From positions 71,054 to 117,279 of the forward strand of contig CALVTE010000001.1 in the NCBI GenBank assembly GCA_944360075.1: a stretch of 46,226 bases of DNA, written 5' to 3'. The notes under the pieces were generated by a model. That model ran no database searches, was not told where the DNA came from, and worked only from the letters and a program-made list of their open reading frames with translations. Below are positions 31,575 through 40,392 of this stretch, in pieces (position 1 is the stretch's first letter; every line of letters starts with the position of its first letter). The translations under genes were made by a program, and so were the position numbers. Source of the DNA: an uncultured Clostridia bacterium. Its GTDB lineage: Bacteria; Bacillota; Clostridia; Christensenellales; UBA1242.

Positions 31575-32604
31575 TTTTCAATTTCCTTCCGCATTCTGGG
31601 CAGAATTTTGCATTTGGTTTGACTTCGGTTCCGCAATCTGGGCAGGTCAATGCAATGCGCTCGCCACATTCTGGGCAGAATTTTGCTTTTGCTGACACCT
31701 GTGCCCCGCAAGCAGGACAAAATTTGCCGCCCTGAGATTTTTTCTGTCGAAGGTTTTCCATATTTTGCATATTGTTTGCAAAGATATTTCCAAGTCCCAT
31801 TCCCATGCCAAGCCCCATGCCAGCACCCATTGTGCCACCCGCTTGACCTGGATTTTTTGCCGCTTCTTTCATCGCCTCAAGGGTTTCAACTTGAGTGTAA
31901 AGGTCAATATTGCCCCGAAGCATACCAAGGCTTGTGTTTTTGTCGAGAGCCTTTTCAAGTTCTTCTGGCAGCGAGAAACTTTCAAACACAAAGTTTGTCA
32001 GTTTGATGCCAATTTCTTTGAACTCCTCTGCAACTTTTTCTTCCACGATTTTTGAAAGCTCTTGCAAGTTTGCAGCCATGTCAAGCACTGAGATTTTGCT
32101 TTCGCCAATGGCGTCAGAAATGCCGCTCAAAACCATGCTGCGAAGATAATCTGTGATTTGAGAAGCTGAAAAACTTGAAAGTGTGCCGCTTATGTTTTTC
32201 ATAAACTCGTAAGCATCGTCAACCCTAAACGCATAGTTGCCGTAACCGCGAATTCGCACCGCTCCATAATCTTTGTCGCGCACAATAATCGGATTTGCCG
32301 TGCCCCACTTTTGATTGGTAAACTGCTTTGTATTGACAAAATAGATGTCTGATTTGAAAGGCGTTTCAAAGCCATATTTCCACGACATAAGTTTTGTCAA
32401 AATTGGCATATTGTTTGTGTCAAGCTTATAAAAACCTGGCAAGAAAACATCGGCAAGTCGGCCCTTGTCCACAAAAATTGCCACCTGACTTTCTCGCACT
32501 GTCAGTGCCGAGCCTTTGTTGACATGGTCTTTTGAAATTGGATACTTCCAAACGATTGTGTCGCTGCCTGTGTCTGTCCATTCAATATTTTTTAAAATCC
32601 CCAT
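31558..32604 (-). CDS. YdjI-like SPFH-domain protein with C-terminal zinc ribbons
   Basis: A 348-residue cytoplasmic SPFH/virion-core-like protein. The SPFH part (residues ~15-235) includes GSALTVRESQVAIFVDKGRLADVFLPGFY and FKEIGIKLTNFVFESFSLPEELEKALD. A Gly/Met-rich linker (GTMGAGMGLGMGMGLGN, ~265-280) leads to two or three zinc ribbons: CPACGAQV...CPECGERI and CPDCGTEV...CPECGRKL. This is the YdjI/YtfO-like layout. It heads a four-gene string of membrane partners. Expected role: membrane-microdomain scaffold in envelope stress; that comes from the B. subtilis ydjGHI work, not from this sequence. Confidence 0.88.
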   Translation of the reverse strand: MGILKNIEWTDTGSDTIVWKYPISKDHVNKGSALTVRESQVAIFVDKGRLADVFLPGFYKLDTNNMPILTKLMSWKYGFETPFKSDIYFVNTKQFTNQKWGTANPIIVRDKDYGAVRIRGYGNYAFRVDDAYEFMKNISGTLSSFSASQITDYLRSMVLSGISDAIGESKISVLDMAANLQELSKIVEEKVAEEFKEIGIKLTNFVFESFSLPEELEKALDKNTSLGMLRGNIDLYTQVETLEAMKEAAKNPGQAGGTMGAGMGLGMGMGLGNIFANNMQNMENLRQKKSQGGKFCPACGAQVSAKAKFCPECGERIALTCPDCGTEVKPNAKFCPECGRKLKNEQKN

Positions 32605-32672
32605 ACTCTTCTCCTATTTGTTTTATATGATGATTGTATCACAAAATATAGGTTAAAGGCAAATGTTTCAAC

Positions 32673-32761
32673 AAAAAAAGGACTTATGCAAGGCTAAAAA
32701 TTTAGCCTTTTGGCAAACCTCGGTTTGCCAGCAAAGCAGCAGCTGCTTTGCGCATAAGTCC
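32673..32761 (-). terminator. Four-way-junction (cloverleaf) terminator after dnaJ
   Basis: A 10-bp closing stem GGACTTATGC (32680-32689) / GCATAAGTCC (32752-32761) encloses three 9-bp hairpins: AAGGCTAAA-aa-TTTAGCCTT (32690-32709), TGGCAAACC-tc-GGTTTGCCA (711-730) and GCAAAGCAG-cag-CTGCTTTGC (731-751), with one unpaired base between arms. All stems are perfect. On the minus strand it is followed at once by T7, and it begins 7 bases after the dnaJ stop. Confidence 0.8.
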
Positions 32762-32768
32762 CGCTACA

Positions 32769-33890
32769 TTATTTTTTCATTTTTTTCAGATAAGTGCTAT
32801 ATTTTGCAAAATCGCCCTCGCCATAATTTTCTGCAAGTTTTTGAAGAAGTGCTTTGCCTTCTTTGCCAAGTGATTTTGGGCACTCTGCCTTGATGGTGAC
32901 AAGAAGATCGCCATACTTATCTTTGTTGAGCAGTTTTACGCCGCGCCCTTTAAGCCTCATCATAGTTCCGCTTGCCGTAAGCTCTGGTATCGTCAAACTA
33001 TAGTTGCCGTTGAGCGTTGGAATTTCCACCTTGCCACCCAAAAGCGTTGTGGTGAAAGGAAGATACAAATCCATATACAAATCATTACCCTTGCGCGTGA
33101 GAATAGAGTGCTGAGCCACAGAAATATGAACATTCAAATCGCCATTTATGCCCTCCCTTGTTGGAGCATTGCCTTCGCCACGCACTCGCAAGGTTTGGCC
33201 ATCATCTATGCCTGCTGGCACTTTGATAGAAATGGTTTTTTGCACTCTTTTATACCCTTTGCCCGAGCAAGAATCGCACTTTTCTTTAACAATTTTTCCG
33301 CTGCCTTCACATTTTGGGCACACACTTTCTCTTATCGTAGTGCCAAACATGGTGTTTTGCTGAAAGCGAACTCGCCCTGTGCCCTGACAAGATGAGCAAG
33401 TTGTAAATTCTCTTCCATTTTTTGCTCCTGTGCCATTGCAAGCAGAGCATCTTTCAATCTTGCCCACTGTGACAGTTTTTTCAACCCCAAAGCAAGCCTC
33501 TTCAAACGAAAGGTTCATGCTGATGTCAATATCTTGACCTCTAGCAACCGTTCTTCCGCCACTTCTTCCGCCGCCAAAAGCAGAAAAAATGTCTGAAAAA
33601 ATATCTCCAAAGCCGCCACCGCCACCAAAAAAGTCACCAAAGCCGCCCTGTCCGCCGCCGCCAAAAGGATTGCCCTCTGCCGAACCAAATTGGTCGTAGT
33701 TTGCCTTTTTTTGCGGGTCGCCAAGAACCTGATACGCCTCGTTGATTTCCTTGAATTTTGCCGCAGCTTCTGGAGTTTTGTTTAGGTCGGGATGATATTT
33801 TTTTGCCAGTCTGCGATAGGCTGACTTGATTTCGTCATCGCTTGCCCCTTTGTCCACCCCAAGAATAGAATAATAATCTTTATTTGCCAT
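32769..33890 (-). CDS. dnaJ: DnaJ co-chaperone
   Basis: Hsp40 partner that stimulates DnaK ATPase and delivers unfolded clients. The 373-residue type I DnaJ has a J domain ([22 protein letters not shown], with the HPD triad in [11 protein letters not shown]), a Gly/Phe-rich linker ([20 protein letters not shown]), four zinc-finger CxxCxGxG motifs ([32 protein letters not shown]) and the C-terminal substrate-binding part. Start ATG 33888-33890 has AAGGATTG. It overlaps the metallopeptidase gene by 11 bases, and an elaborate terminator follows it. Confidence 0.97.
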   Translation of the reverse strand: MANKDYYSILGVDKGASDDEIKSAYRRLAKKYHPDLNKTPEAAAKFKEINEAYQVLGDPQKKANYDQFGSAEGNPFGGGGQGGFGDFFGGGGGFGDIFSDIFSAFGGGRSGGRTVARGQDIDISMNLSFEEACFGVEKTVTVGKIERCSACNGTGAKNGREFTTCSSCQGTGRVRFQQNTMFGTTIRESVCPKCEGSGKIVKEKCDSCSGKGYKRVQKTISIKVPAGIDDGQTLRVRGEGNAPTREGINGDLNVHISVAQHSILTRKGNDLYMDLYLPFTTTLLGGKVEIPTLNGNYSLTIPELTASGTMMRLKGRGVKLLNKDKYGDLLVTIKAECPKSLGKEGKALLQKLAENYGEGDFAKYSTYLKKMKK

Positions 33891-34893
33891 AACAATCCTT
33901 TTTATTTTCAACTGCTTTTGAAATCTCATTAGCAATTTCTAAGTAGTTCTCTTCAAATGTTTTATCGTCCTGCATATGCTCTTCTATTTTGTCGGCAACT
34001 GCAAGTAAAATATTTTTTGAATAGCCGGTTTTTGCGTTTATTTCAAAAAACCAGTCTATATTTTTTGAGTGCTGCCTTATAAAACTAAGTTGAATTGCTC
34101 GAATAACATATTCACATATAATTGCAAAAACGTCAGAATATGCGTTTTTTGCAAGCACTTCACGTTCTGTTATGTCCAACACAGGTTTGTCAATTTGCTC
34201 CCAATATTTTTCTGTCAATGGGTTGACAAAAGAGTGAGAAAATTCGTGTAAGAACAAAGATTTTTCTCCAGCGCTGTTATATCCCCAAATCTTATCAACA
34301 TTTCCCTCTTTGTCGGCCATCCTACTCATGGTGCAAAAAACATTGTCACCATTGAAATAGCCATAGCCACCATTGGTCAAAAGAAGGGCTAGATTTATCA
34401 CAAAATGCTTGCTTGCAACATTCATTTTAAGTTTTTTCATAAAATCAACAACTTGACTAAGTTCAAAGCAAGAGTTAAATGAATCAATTTCTTGCTGATA
34501 ATAATCTTGATGTTGGTTGAAAAATTCTTCAAAATTTGATTCCTTAACAAAATTTTTCAATTCTTTGAGAAAATCTAAAACGACTTCCGATTTTTTTAAA
34601 CGGTTTACAAACGGATATTCATTTTGTCCATGAAAGTTCCACTCTTCATCTAGAAAAAGCATGAGCTGAACAGGTGCATCATAAGAAAATGAAAGTTTTT
34701 TGATGCACTCGTTTAACAATTTGATTGCTTTATGATTTTGAAACTTCGCAAAATACCTATCGGCCTCTTCAAGATATGGATAATTTTTCAAATCGCCAAC
34801 TAAGTGATTAAACTTTTCGTGATAATCAGAAAGCCTTAAACAAACACCTAGCACTTCTATTCTTTTGTCGATTTTGACTTTTATTTCTTCCAT
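33880..34893 (-). CDS. Putative DUF4932-like zinc metallopeptidase inserted between dnaK and dnaJ
   Basis: A 337-residue soluble protein. The zinc motif is in [20 protein letters not shown] (HEFSH = HExxH, about residue 215), with a downstream Glu-rich helix ([28 protein letters not shown]) that could give the third ligand. The [10 protein letters not shown] context resembles DUF4932-type predicted peptidases. The N-terminal 150 residues are helical ([20 protein letters not shown]). No signal peptide, so cytoplasmic. It starts 82 bases after dnaK and overlaps dnaJ by 11 bases, so it is expressed with the heat-shock operon. A proteolytic role in proteostasis is inferred from position only. Confidence 0.78.
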   Translation of the reverse strand: MEEIKVKIDKRIEVLGVCLRLSDYHEKFNHLVGDLKNYPYLEEADRYFAKFQNHKAIKLLNECIKKLSFSYDAPVQLMLFLDEEWNFHGQNEYPFVNRLKKSEVVLDFLKELKNFVKESNFEEFFNQHQDYYQQEIDSFNSCFELSQVVDFMKKLKMNVASKHFVINLALLLTNGGYGYFNGDNVFCTMSRMADKEGNVDKIWGYNSAGEKSLFLHEFSHSFVNPLTEKYWEQIDKPVLDITEREVLAKNAYSDVFAIICEYVIRAIQLSFIRQHSKNIDWFFEINAKTGYSKNILLAVADKIEEHMQDDKTFEENYLEIANEISKAVENKKDCYGK

Positions 34894-34975
34894 AATTAGC
34901 CATCCTTTATCAAATTATCAAGCTTTTGTCAACTGAGAGAGCAAAATAATTTATCCCTTTGCGACATCTCAAATT

Positions 34976-36796
34976 TTATTCCACATCAACAACTGGGTCG
35001 CCGTCGTTTGAACCGGTCTGACCATTGTTGTCGCCATTTGGATTTGCTCCGTTTGGATTTGCAGATTGATACATCTTGCTTACAATGCCGTTTGAAGCGT
35101 TTGTAAGCTCGTCAATGGCTTTTTTGACAACTTCAATATCATCGCTTTCAAAATCTTTCTTTGCTTTTTCGATGGCTTCTTGAAGTTTTTTCTTATCTTC
35201 TTCGCTTATTTTATCGCCATTTTCTTTAAGCATTTTTTCAAGGCCGTAAGCAAGGTTGTCGGCTTGATTTTTGGTTTCAACAAGCTCTTTGCGCTTTTTG
35301 TCTTCTTCAGCGTGCGCTTCAGCCTCTTTGATAGCCTTTTCAATATCTTCGTCTTTAAGGTTTGAAGAAGCTGTAATTGTAATATTCTGCTCTTTGTTTG
35401 TTCCAAGGTCTTTTGCGGAAACTTTTACAATACCATTTGCGTCAATATCAAAAGTTACTTCGATTTGTGGAACTCCTCTTGGTGCAGGTGGAATGTCGGT
35501 AAGCTGGAATCTTCCAAGAGTTTTGTTTTGAGCAGCAAATTCTCTCTCGCCTTGAAGAACATGAATGTCAACCCCTGGTTGGTTGTCGACTGCGGTTGAG
35601 AAGATTTGTGATTTCTTTGTAGGAATAGTTGTATTTCTTTCAATAAGTTTTGTAAACACTCCTCCCAAAGTTTCAATGCCAAGAGAGAGTGGTGTAACAT
35701 CAAGAAGAAGCACATCTTTAACTTCGCCGCCAAGCACACCTGCTTGAATTGCAGCCCCAACAGCAACGCACTCGTCAGGGTTAATACCTTTGTAAGGTTC
35801 TTTGCCAGTGAAAGCTTTGACAGCTTCTTGAACAGCTGGAATACGGGTTGAGCCACCAACAAGCACAACCTTATCTATTTGACTTGTTGAAAGTTTTGCA
35901 TCAGCAAGAGCTCGTTTTGAACATTCAATAGTCTCTTTCACAAGGTCTTCAGTGATTGCGTCAAATTTTGCTCTAGAAAGTTCGTATTCCATATGTTTTG
36001 GACCAGTTGCGTCTGCTGAAATGAATGGAAGAGAAATTGTTGTTTTTGGAGTTGCAGAAAGGTCAATTTTTGCCTTCTCTGCAGCTTCTTTAAGTCTTTG
36101 CATTGCAAGCTTGTCAGAGCTCAAATCGATGTTGTTTGTCTTTTTGAATTCTTCAACCAAAAGGTCAATAATTCTGTTATCAAAATCATCTCCACCAAGG
36201 CGAGTGTTTCCGTTTGTTGACAAAACTTCAAAAACGCCGTCTCCAATTTCAAGGATTGAAACATCGAAAGTTCCGCCACCAAGGTCATAAACCAAAATCT
36301 TTTGATTTGCGTTTTCACCTTTGTCCAAACCATAAGCAAGAGCCGCTGCAGTTGGCTCGTTGATAATTCTCAAAACTTCAAGCCCTGCAATTTTTCCTGC
36401 ATCTTTTGTTGCTTGACGCTGCGAGTCGTTGAAATATGCAGGCACTGTGATAACTGCTTGAGTCACGCTGCCACCAAGATAGCTTTCAGCATCCGCTTTG
36501 AGCTTTGACAAAATCATGGCAGAAATTTCTTGCGGAGTATATTCTTTGCCATTGAGTTTTACTTTGTAATTTGTTCCCATCTCTCTTTTGATTGATTGAA
36601 TAGTGTTTTCTGCGTTGACAATGGCTTGTCGTTTTGCAACTTTACCAACAAGTCTTTCTCCTTCTTTTGTATAAGCTACCACTGAAGGTGTGGTTCTGTC
36701 CCCTTCAGCATTTGCGATAACTGTAGGTTTTCCACCTTCCATAACAGCCACGCATGAGTTTGTTGTTCCAAGGTCAATTCCAATAATTTTTCCCAT
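34976..36796 (-). CDS. dnaK: DnaK (Hsp70) chaperone
   Basis: ATP-driven Hsp70 chaperone. The 606-residue protein begins [21 protein letters not shown] and has the phosphate loops ([22 protein letters not shown] and [13 protein letters not shown]), linker [16 protein letters not shown], a substrate-binding beta domain and a helical lid, ending GNDPVVDVE-like with an acidic EEVD-type bacterial tail ([11 protein letters not shown]). Start ATG 36794-36796 has GGAGGAT; codons upstream overlap grpE. Heat-shock control comes from HrcA at the CIRCE element upstream of hrcA. Confidence 0.98.
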   Translation of the reverse strand: MGKIIGIDLGTTNSCVAVMEGGKPTVIANAEGDRTTPSVVAYTKEGERLVGKVAKRQAIVNAENTIQSIKREMGTNYKVKLNGKEYTPQEISAMILSKLKADAESYLGGSVTQAVITVPAYFNDSQRQATKDAGKIAGLEVLRIINEPTAAALAYGLDKGENANQKILVYDLGGGTFDVSILEIGDGVFEVLSTNGNTRLGGDDFDNRIIDLLVEEFKKTNNIDLSSDKLAMQRLKEAAEKAKIDLSATPKTTISLPFISADATGPKHMEYELSRAKFDAITEDLVKETIECSKRALADAKLSTSQIDKVVLVGGSTRIPAVQEAVKAFTGKEPYKGINPDECVAVGAAIQAGVLGGEVKDVLLLDVTPLSLGIETLGGVFTKLIERNTTIPTKKSQIFSTAVDNQPGVDIHVLQGEREFAAQNKTLGRFQLTDIPPAPRGVPQIEVTFDIDANGIVKVSAKDLGTNKEQNITITASSNLKDEDIEKAIKEAEAHAEEDKKRKELVETKNQADNLAYGLEKMLKENGDKISEEDKKKLQEAIEKAKKDFESDDIEVVKKAIDELTNASNGIVSKMYQSANPNGANPNGDNNGQTGSNDGDPVVDVE

Positions 36797-36800
36797 AATT

Positions 36801-37499
36801 TTAATCCTCCTTTTTATTGACAATGACTTTTGAATATCTGATAACTTTGCCGTTGAAAACATAACCAGCTTGATATTCATCAACGATTACGTCATTTTCT
36901 TTGTCCGCAACATTGACAACGGCGATAACGTTGTGGACGTGTGGGTTATATTTTTCGCCCACCGTTTCTATTTTTTGAACGCCAATTTCTGCAAGGGTGT
37001 CGATGATTTTTTGCTCAATCATCTCAACGCCTTTCAAAACATTCTCGTCTGAAATAGACTTTTTTGCTTCCTTAAAAGTGTCAAGACAAGGCAAAAATGC
37101 TTCAATAACTGAGGCCTGACCTGCGATTTTTGCCTGTTTGATGTCTTCAATAGCGTGTCTTCTGAAATTTTCAAAATCGGCCTGAATCTGTCTTGCCAAA
37201 TTTAAGTATTCTTCGCTTTTTTGCTCATGTTGACAACAGTGCTCATCACAATCACATTCTTCTGTTTCGTCAGCGCTATCGTCGCAATTGCATTCTTCAT
37301 TGCACCTATGATCTTTATCACATTTGCAATCATCACCACAATCACACTTTTCACTGCATTTGCAGTTTTCATCATCTTTGTGGCAACAACATTTCTCATC
37401 TTTTTCGTCGCATTTGCAATCGTCGCCACAATGACATTCTTCATGCTCTTTCTCGCCATGCTTTTTGCAGTGGCAGTGTTCAAATTTTTCCTTTGACAT
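36801..37499 (-). CDS. grpE: GrpE with a Cys-rich metallothionein-like N-terminal extension
   Basis: Nucleotide-exchange factor for DnaK. Residues ~93-232 are normal GrpE: a long helix ([23 protein letters not shown]), [37 protein letters not shown] and the beta-domain signature [13 protein letters not shown]...[16 protein letters not shown]. Residues 1-92 instead carry about 22 Cys plus many His/Asp in CxC, CC and HCHC arrangements. Two near-repeats ([17 protein letters not shown] and [16 protein letters not shown]) suggest internal duplication. GrpE N-termini are normally disordered and acidic without Cys. The extension looks able to bind several soft-metal ions. Start has AAAAGGAG. It overlaps no gene; dnaK follows 4 bases on. 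Confidence 0.93.
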   Translation of the reverse strand: MSKEKFEHCHCKKHGEKEHEECHCGDDCKCDEKDEKCCCHKDDENCKCSEKCDCGDDCKCDKDHRCNEECNCDDSADETEECDCDEHCCQHEQKSEEYLNLARQIQADFENFRRHAIEDIKQAKIAGQASVIEAFLPCLDTFKEAKKSISDENVLKGVEMIEQKIIDTLAEIGVQKIETVGEKYNPHVHNVIAVVNVADKENDVIVDEYQAGYVFNGKVIRYSKVIVNKKED

Positions 37500-38486
37500 T
37501 TATTCTCCTTTTAAATCTTTCAAACTGTCAATCACAACCTTCAGCGCAGAGGCAATGCCTGCATAGTCCATCCGCTGCGGCCCAAGCACTCCAATAGAGG
37601 CAAGTTTGTTGCCACTGATGCAAATTGGCGCTTTGACGACCGAGCCTTCGTCTGACACGTCAACTTGAATTTCTTGCTGCCCCTCCACCTGCATTATGTC
37701 TGCCAGTTTTTCTTCATCATCAAGCACATCAAGCACTTTTTTTGCCTTATCAATATCGTTGTTTTCAAGAAGCTTTCCGCTCCCCTGCCGATGCACATCA
37801 ATAAGGCGAGTATTGTTGAGTTTTTTAAGACCGTCCACTAGCGAATTGACAACATTTTGAAAGGCTTTGATTTCGTTTTTCATGCCTTCTTCAAGCTGGG
37901 CAATATTTTCAAGCATAAACCCGATTGTTTCGCCCTTAAAATTTTTTGTGAGATAGTTTGAAGCGTCTTGGCACTCCCTAGGCGAAGCTTTGATGGCCAT
38001 TTCTTGAGAGATATATCCCGATTTGGTGCCAATCAAAACCATCACTCTTTCGCTGAGCATAGGAATGACTTTGAATTCTTCAAGCACAAGGTTGTCAATG
38101 CCACTCATCACCACCACGGTTGGATAGGAAGTGGCCTGCGAGACGATTTTGGCAATAGCGCTGACAAGCTCTGTCAAAGAACTTGTTCTTGAAGCAATCA
38201 GCTGCTTGACTTGTTCAAGCTCGGCATTTGAACCTTCAGCCACTTTCAACAGGTTTTCAACATAGTATCGATAGCCTTGCACCGTTGGCACTCTTCCGCC
38301 AGAGGTGTGAAGTTGCCTCAGATACCCCATCGCTTCAAGTGCATTAAGTTCATTTCGCAATGTGGCCGTTGAGCAGTCAAGTTTAGCCTTGTCTTTGACA
38401 AATCCACTTGTGATAGGGCTGCAATCTTTGATATATTCTTCAACAGCCATGCACAAAATCTGCTTTTTTCGCTCGGACAGTTGCAT
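37500..38486 (-). CDS. hrcA: Heat-inducible transcription repressor HrcA
   Basis: Represses the dnaK (and often groE) operons by binding CIRCE; GroEL keeps it active. The 328-residue protein has the N-terminal winged helix (QLSERKKQILCMAVEEYIKDCSPITSGFV, CSTATLRNELNALEAMGYLRQLHTSGGRVPT), a middle GAF-like region and a C-terminal GNKLASIGVLGPQRMDYAGIASAL. All expected regions are present. It is the first gene of hrcA-grpE-dnaK-peptidase-dnaJ and lies just downstream of CIRCE, so it autoregulates. Confidence 0.97.
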   Translation of the reverse strand: MQLSERKKQILCMAVEEYIKDCSPITSGFVKDKAKLDCSTATLRNELNALEAMGYLRQLHTSGGRVPTVQGYRYYVENLLKVAEGSNAELEQVKQLIASRTSSLTELVSAIAKIVSQATSYPTVVVMSGIDNLVLEEFKVIPMLSERVMVLIGTKSGYISQEMAIKASPRECQDASNYLTKNFKGETIGFMLENIAQLEEGMKNEIKAFQNVVNSLVDGLKKLNNTRLIDVHRQGSGKLLENNDIDKAKKVLDVLDDEEKLADIMQVEGQQEIQVDVSDEGSVVKAPICISGNKLASIGVLGPQRMDYAGIASALKVVIDSLKDLKGE

Positions 38487-38511
38487 AAAAACTCCTAAAT
38501 TTCGACTTTTG

Positions 38512-38538
38512 TTAGCACTCTTATGTTTTAAGTGCTAG
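38512..38538. promoter_or_regulatory. CIRCE operator
   Basis: TTAGCACTC (38512-38520), 9 bases, AAGTGCTAG (38530-38538); the consensus is TTAGCACTC-N9-GAGTGCTAA, so two bases differ in one arm. It lies between the promoter and hrcA. Confidence 0.92.
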
Positions 38539-38542
38539 CACT

Positions 38543-38571
38543 ATTATATGCACTTTTTTAAAAATAGTCAA
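38543..38571 (-). promoter_or_regulatory. Promoter of the hrcA-dnaK operon
   Basis: Minus-strand TTGACT (38566-38571) and TATAAT (38543-38548) with a 17-base spacer; CIRCE covers the predicted start site, giving direct HrcA repression. Confidence 0.8.
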
Positions 38572-38674
38572 ACATTTTCTGCCAAAATTTTAAAATTTTT
38601 TTAAATTTCTTGTCGCCTTTTTGATTGTCTGTTTATTTTATACGCTACAATTTCCAAAATTCCTTTTGAAAACG

Positions 38675-38702
38675 AAAAAACATGGCTTTTTGCCATGCTT
38701 TT
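38675..38702 (-). terminator. Intrinsic terminator after Nudix gene
   Basis: Minus-strand GCATGGC, loop AAAAA, GCCATG then T6 (stem 38681-38697). Confidence 0.75.
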
Positions 38703-39124
38703 TAATCAAACAAAGCTGAAATTTTGTCTTTAATATTGTTCCAAGTGCTTTTAAGACTTGGATAAGAAAGCGTTTCTTCCACTTGGTCAAAAGGGACCCA
38801 TATTGTTTTGTGAGTATCTTCGCTTGAGTTGCCGCTTTTCCCTTTGTCAAGAGCAACATACATATAGCAGGCGCATTTTTCACCCCTTGGTGTTATGTAT
38901 TTTTCAACATATGGTTCTATTTGCTCGACAATTTCTGCTTCTCGTTTGGTTTCTTCTGCAGTTTCTCGCAATGCACATTCTTTTATCGATTCGCCTTCAT
39001 CCAAGTGCCCTTTTGGAAAGGAAAAGTCCTTTTGTTTTTCTCTGTAAACAAGTGCAATCTTTTTTGTTTTAAGGTCAACCAAAAAACAACCTGCTTTTAA
39101 AGTTTCTTCATTTGAGCTTACCAT
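38702..39124 (-). CDS. Nudix hydrolase (Ap4A/MutT-type)
   Basis: A 140-residue Nudix-fold pyrophosphohydrolase. The Nudix box is FPKGHLDEGESIKECALRETAEETK; the consensus GX5EX7REUXEEXGU is kept except that the terminal Gly-U is Thr-Lys. The overall look (AGCFLVDLKTKKIALVYREK...FSFPKGHLDEGE and WVPFDQVEETLSYPSLKSTW) resembles bis(5'-nucleosyl)-tetraphosphatases. GGAGGG precedes the ATG at 39122-39124. Probably a single-gene unit between the hrcA promoter and trhP. The substrate is not determined. Confidence 0.87.
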   Translation of the reverse strand: MVSSNEETLKAGCFLVDLKTKKIALVYREKQKDFSFPKGHLDEGESIKECALRETAEETKREAEIVEQIEPYVEKYITPRGEKCACYMYVALDKGKSGNSSEDTHKTIWVPFDQVEETLSYPSLKSTWNNIKDKISALFD

Positions 39125-39197
39125 TTATTTCCCTCCATATTTTTAAAATGTTGCTGTATATTATACATTTATTTAATAAAAGTTAATAAAAAGCCGA

Positions 39198-40382
39198 TCA
39201 GTTTGCCTTTCTTAATATATCACCTTTTTTTAGATCATAAGGACAATTTATTGTTACGATTTCTTGAACTCGTTTACAATCGTCAATTTGCTCACCTTTG
39301 CTATTTTCAATGCTTTCAATTTTGATTTTCTTCAAAAAGCTGTCAGTTGGCGACAAAATTTCAAGTTCATCACCAATTTTAAAGCGGTTTCGCATTTCCA
39401 CTTTGACTTTGCCATTTTGGCTGTTTTCAACAACTTTTGCAATAAACTCAGCTGTTTGAATTGGCATAGAAGTCTCCAAAAATTCCTTGTCATCGCTGTC
39501 GAAATAAAAACCTGTGGTATAGCGTCTATGGCTGGTTTTTTCAAGTTCATCTTCAAGTTTTGCCATGTCGTAGCCGCCGTCAAGGGCGCGGCGATAAGCA
39601 TTGACCACTGAGGCAACATAATAGTCCGACTTCATTCTGCCTTCAATTTTGAGCGAACAAATGCCTGCTTTTTCAAGTTCTTTCAAATGTTTTATCATGC
39701 AAAGATCTTTTGAGTTTAAAATATATGTTCCCCGCTCATCTTCTTCGATTGGGTATTCTTCAGTTTTGTTCACTTCTCTTATAGTATATCCCCACCTGCA
39801 AGCTTGAACACATGCACCGCGATTAGAGTCTCTGCCTGTCATATAGTTGGAAAGCAAACATCTGCCAGAGTAAGAGATGCACATTGCTCCATGCACAAAA
39901 GCTTCGATTTCAACCTTGCCTTTGAGTGATGAGGCAATCTCTTTGATTTGCTTTAAGTTAAGTTCTCTTGCAAGCACAATTCGGCTCACCCCCATGTCTG
40001 CAAAAAACTTTGCAGAATAAATGTTGTTGACATTTGCCTGGGTTGACACATGAACATTCAACTGTGGAAAATTTTTGCGAAGATAATAAATCATTCCCAC
40101 ATCGCTGACAATCACTCCATCCACCTTAGCATCAACCAAAAGCTGCAAAAATTTGTCAATTTGCTGAAAATCGCTGTTTTTTGCAACTATATTCAAAGTG
40201 ATATAACCTTTTTTCCCACGCTCGTGCAGATATTCCATTGCTTTTACAATCTCATCATCATCAAAATTCCCTGCAAAAGCTCGAAGCCCAAATTGCTTTC
40301 CTGCAAAATAGACAGCATCTGCACCAAAATGCACTGCTGTGGCAAGTTTATCAAAATTGCCAGCTGGGGCCAAAAGTTCCAT
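39198..40382 (-). CDS. trhP: U32-family tRNA hydroxylation protein (TrhP/YrrO-like)
   Basis: The U32 'peptidase' family includes TrhP (YegQ/YrrN-YrrO), which forms 5-hydroxyuridine at U34 of tRNAs using prephenate-derived chemistry. The 394-residue protein begins MELLAPAGNFDKLATAVHFGADAVYF and has the U32 Cys cluster HGAMCISYSGRCLLSNYMTGRDSNRGAC...C (residues ~165-200), then YILNSKDLCMIKHLKELEKAGI and SLKIEGRMKSDYYVA, ending in a small beta domain. AAGGAG precedes ATG 40380-40382. It starts 10 bases after pnuC. RlhA-like rRNA function is possible but the length fits TrhP better. Confidence 0.85.
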   Translation of the reverse strand: MELLAPAGNFDKLATAVHFGADAVYFAGKQFGLRAFAGNFDDDEIVKAMEYLHERGKKGYITLNIVAKNSDFQQIDKFLQLLVDAKVDGVIVSDVGMIYYLRKNFPQLNVHVSTQANVNNIYSAKFFADMGVSRIVLARELNLKQIKEIASSLKGKVEIEAFVHGAMCISYSGRCLLSNYMTGRDSNRGACVQACRWGYTIREVNKTEEYPIEEDERGTYILNSKDLCMIKHLKELEKAGICSLKIEGRMKSDYYVASVVNAYRRALDGGYDMAKLEDELEKTSHRRYTTGFYFDSDDKEFLETSMPIQTAEFIAKVVENSQNGKVKVEMRNRFKIGDELEILSPTDSFLKKIKIESIENSKGEQIDDCKRVQEIVTINCPYDLKKGDILRKAN

Positions 40383-40392
40383 AAATTTCTCC

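Noticed and set aside
37202-37496. Alternate-frame ORFs across the Cys-rich part of grpE (Met/Ala/Thr-rich)
   Set aside because: They are shadows of the repetitive TGC/TGT/GAT codons. The GrpE frame is the one with a ribosome site and continues into conserved GrpE sequence.
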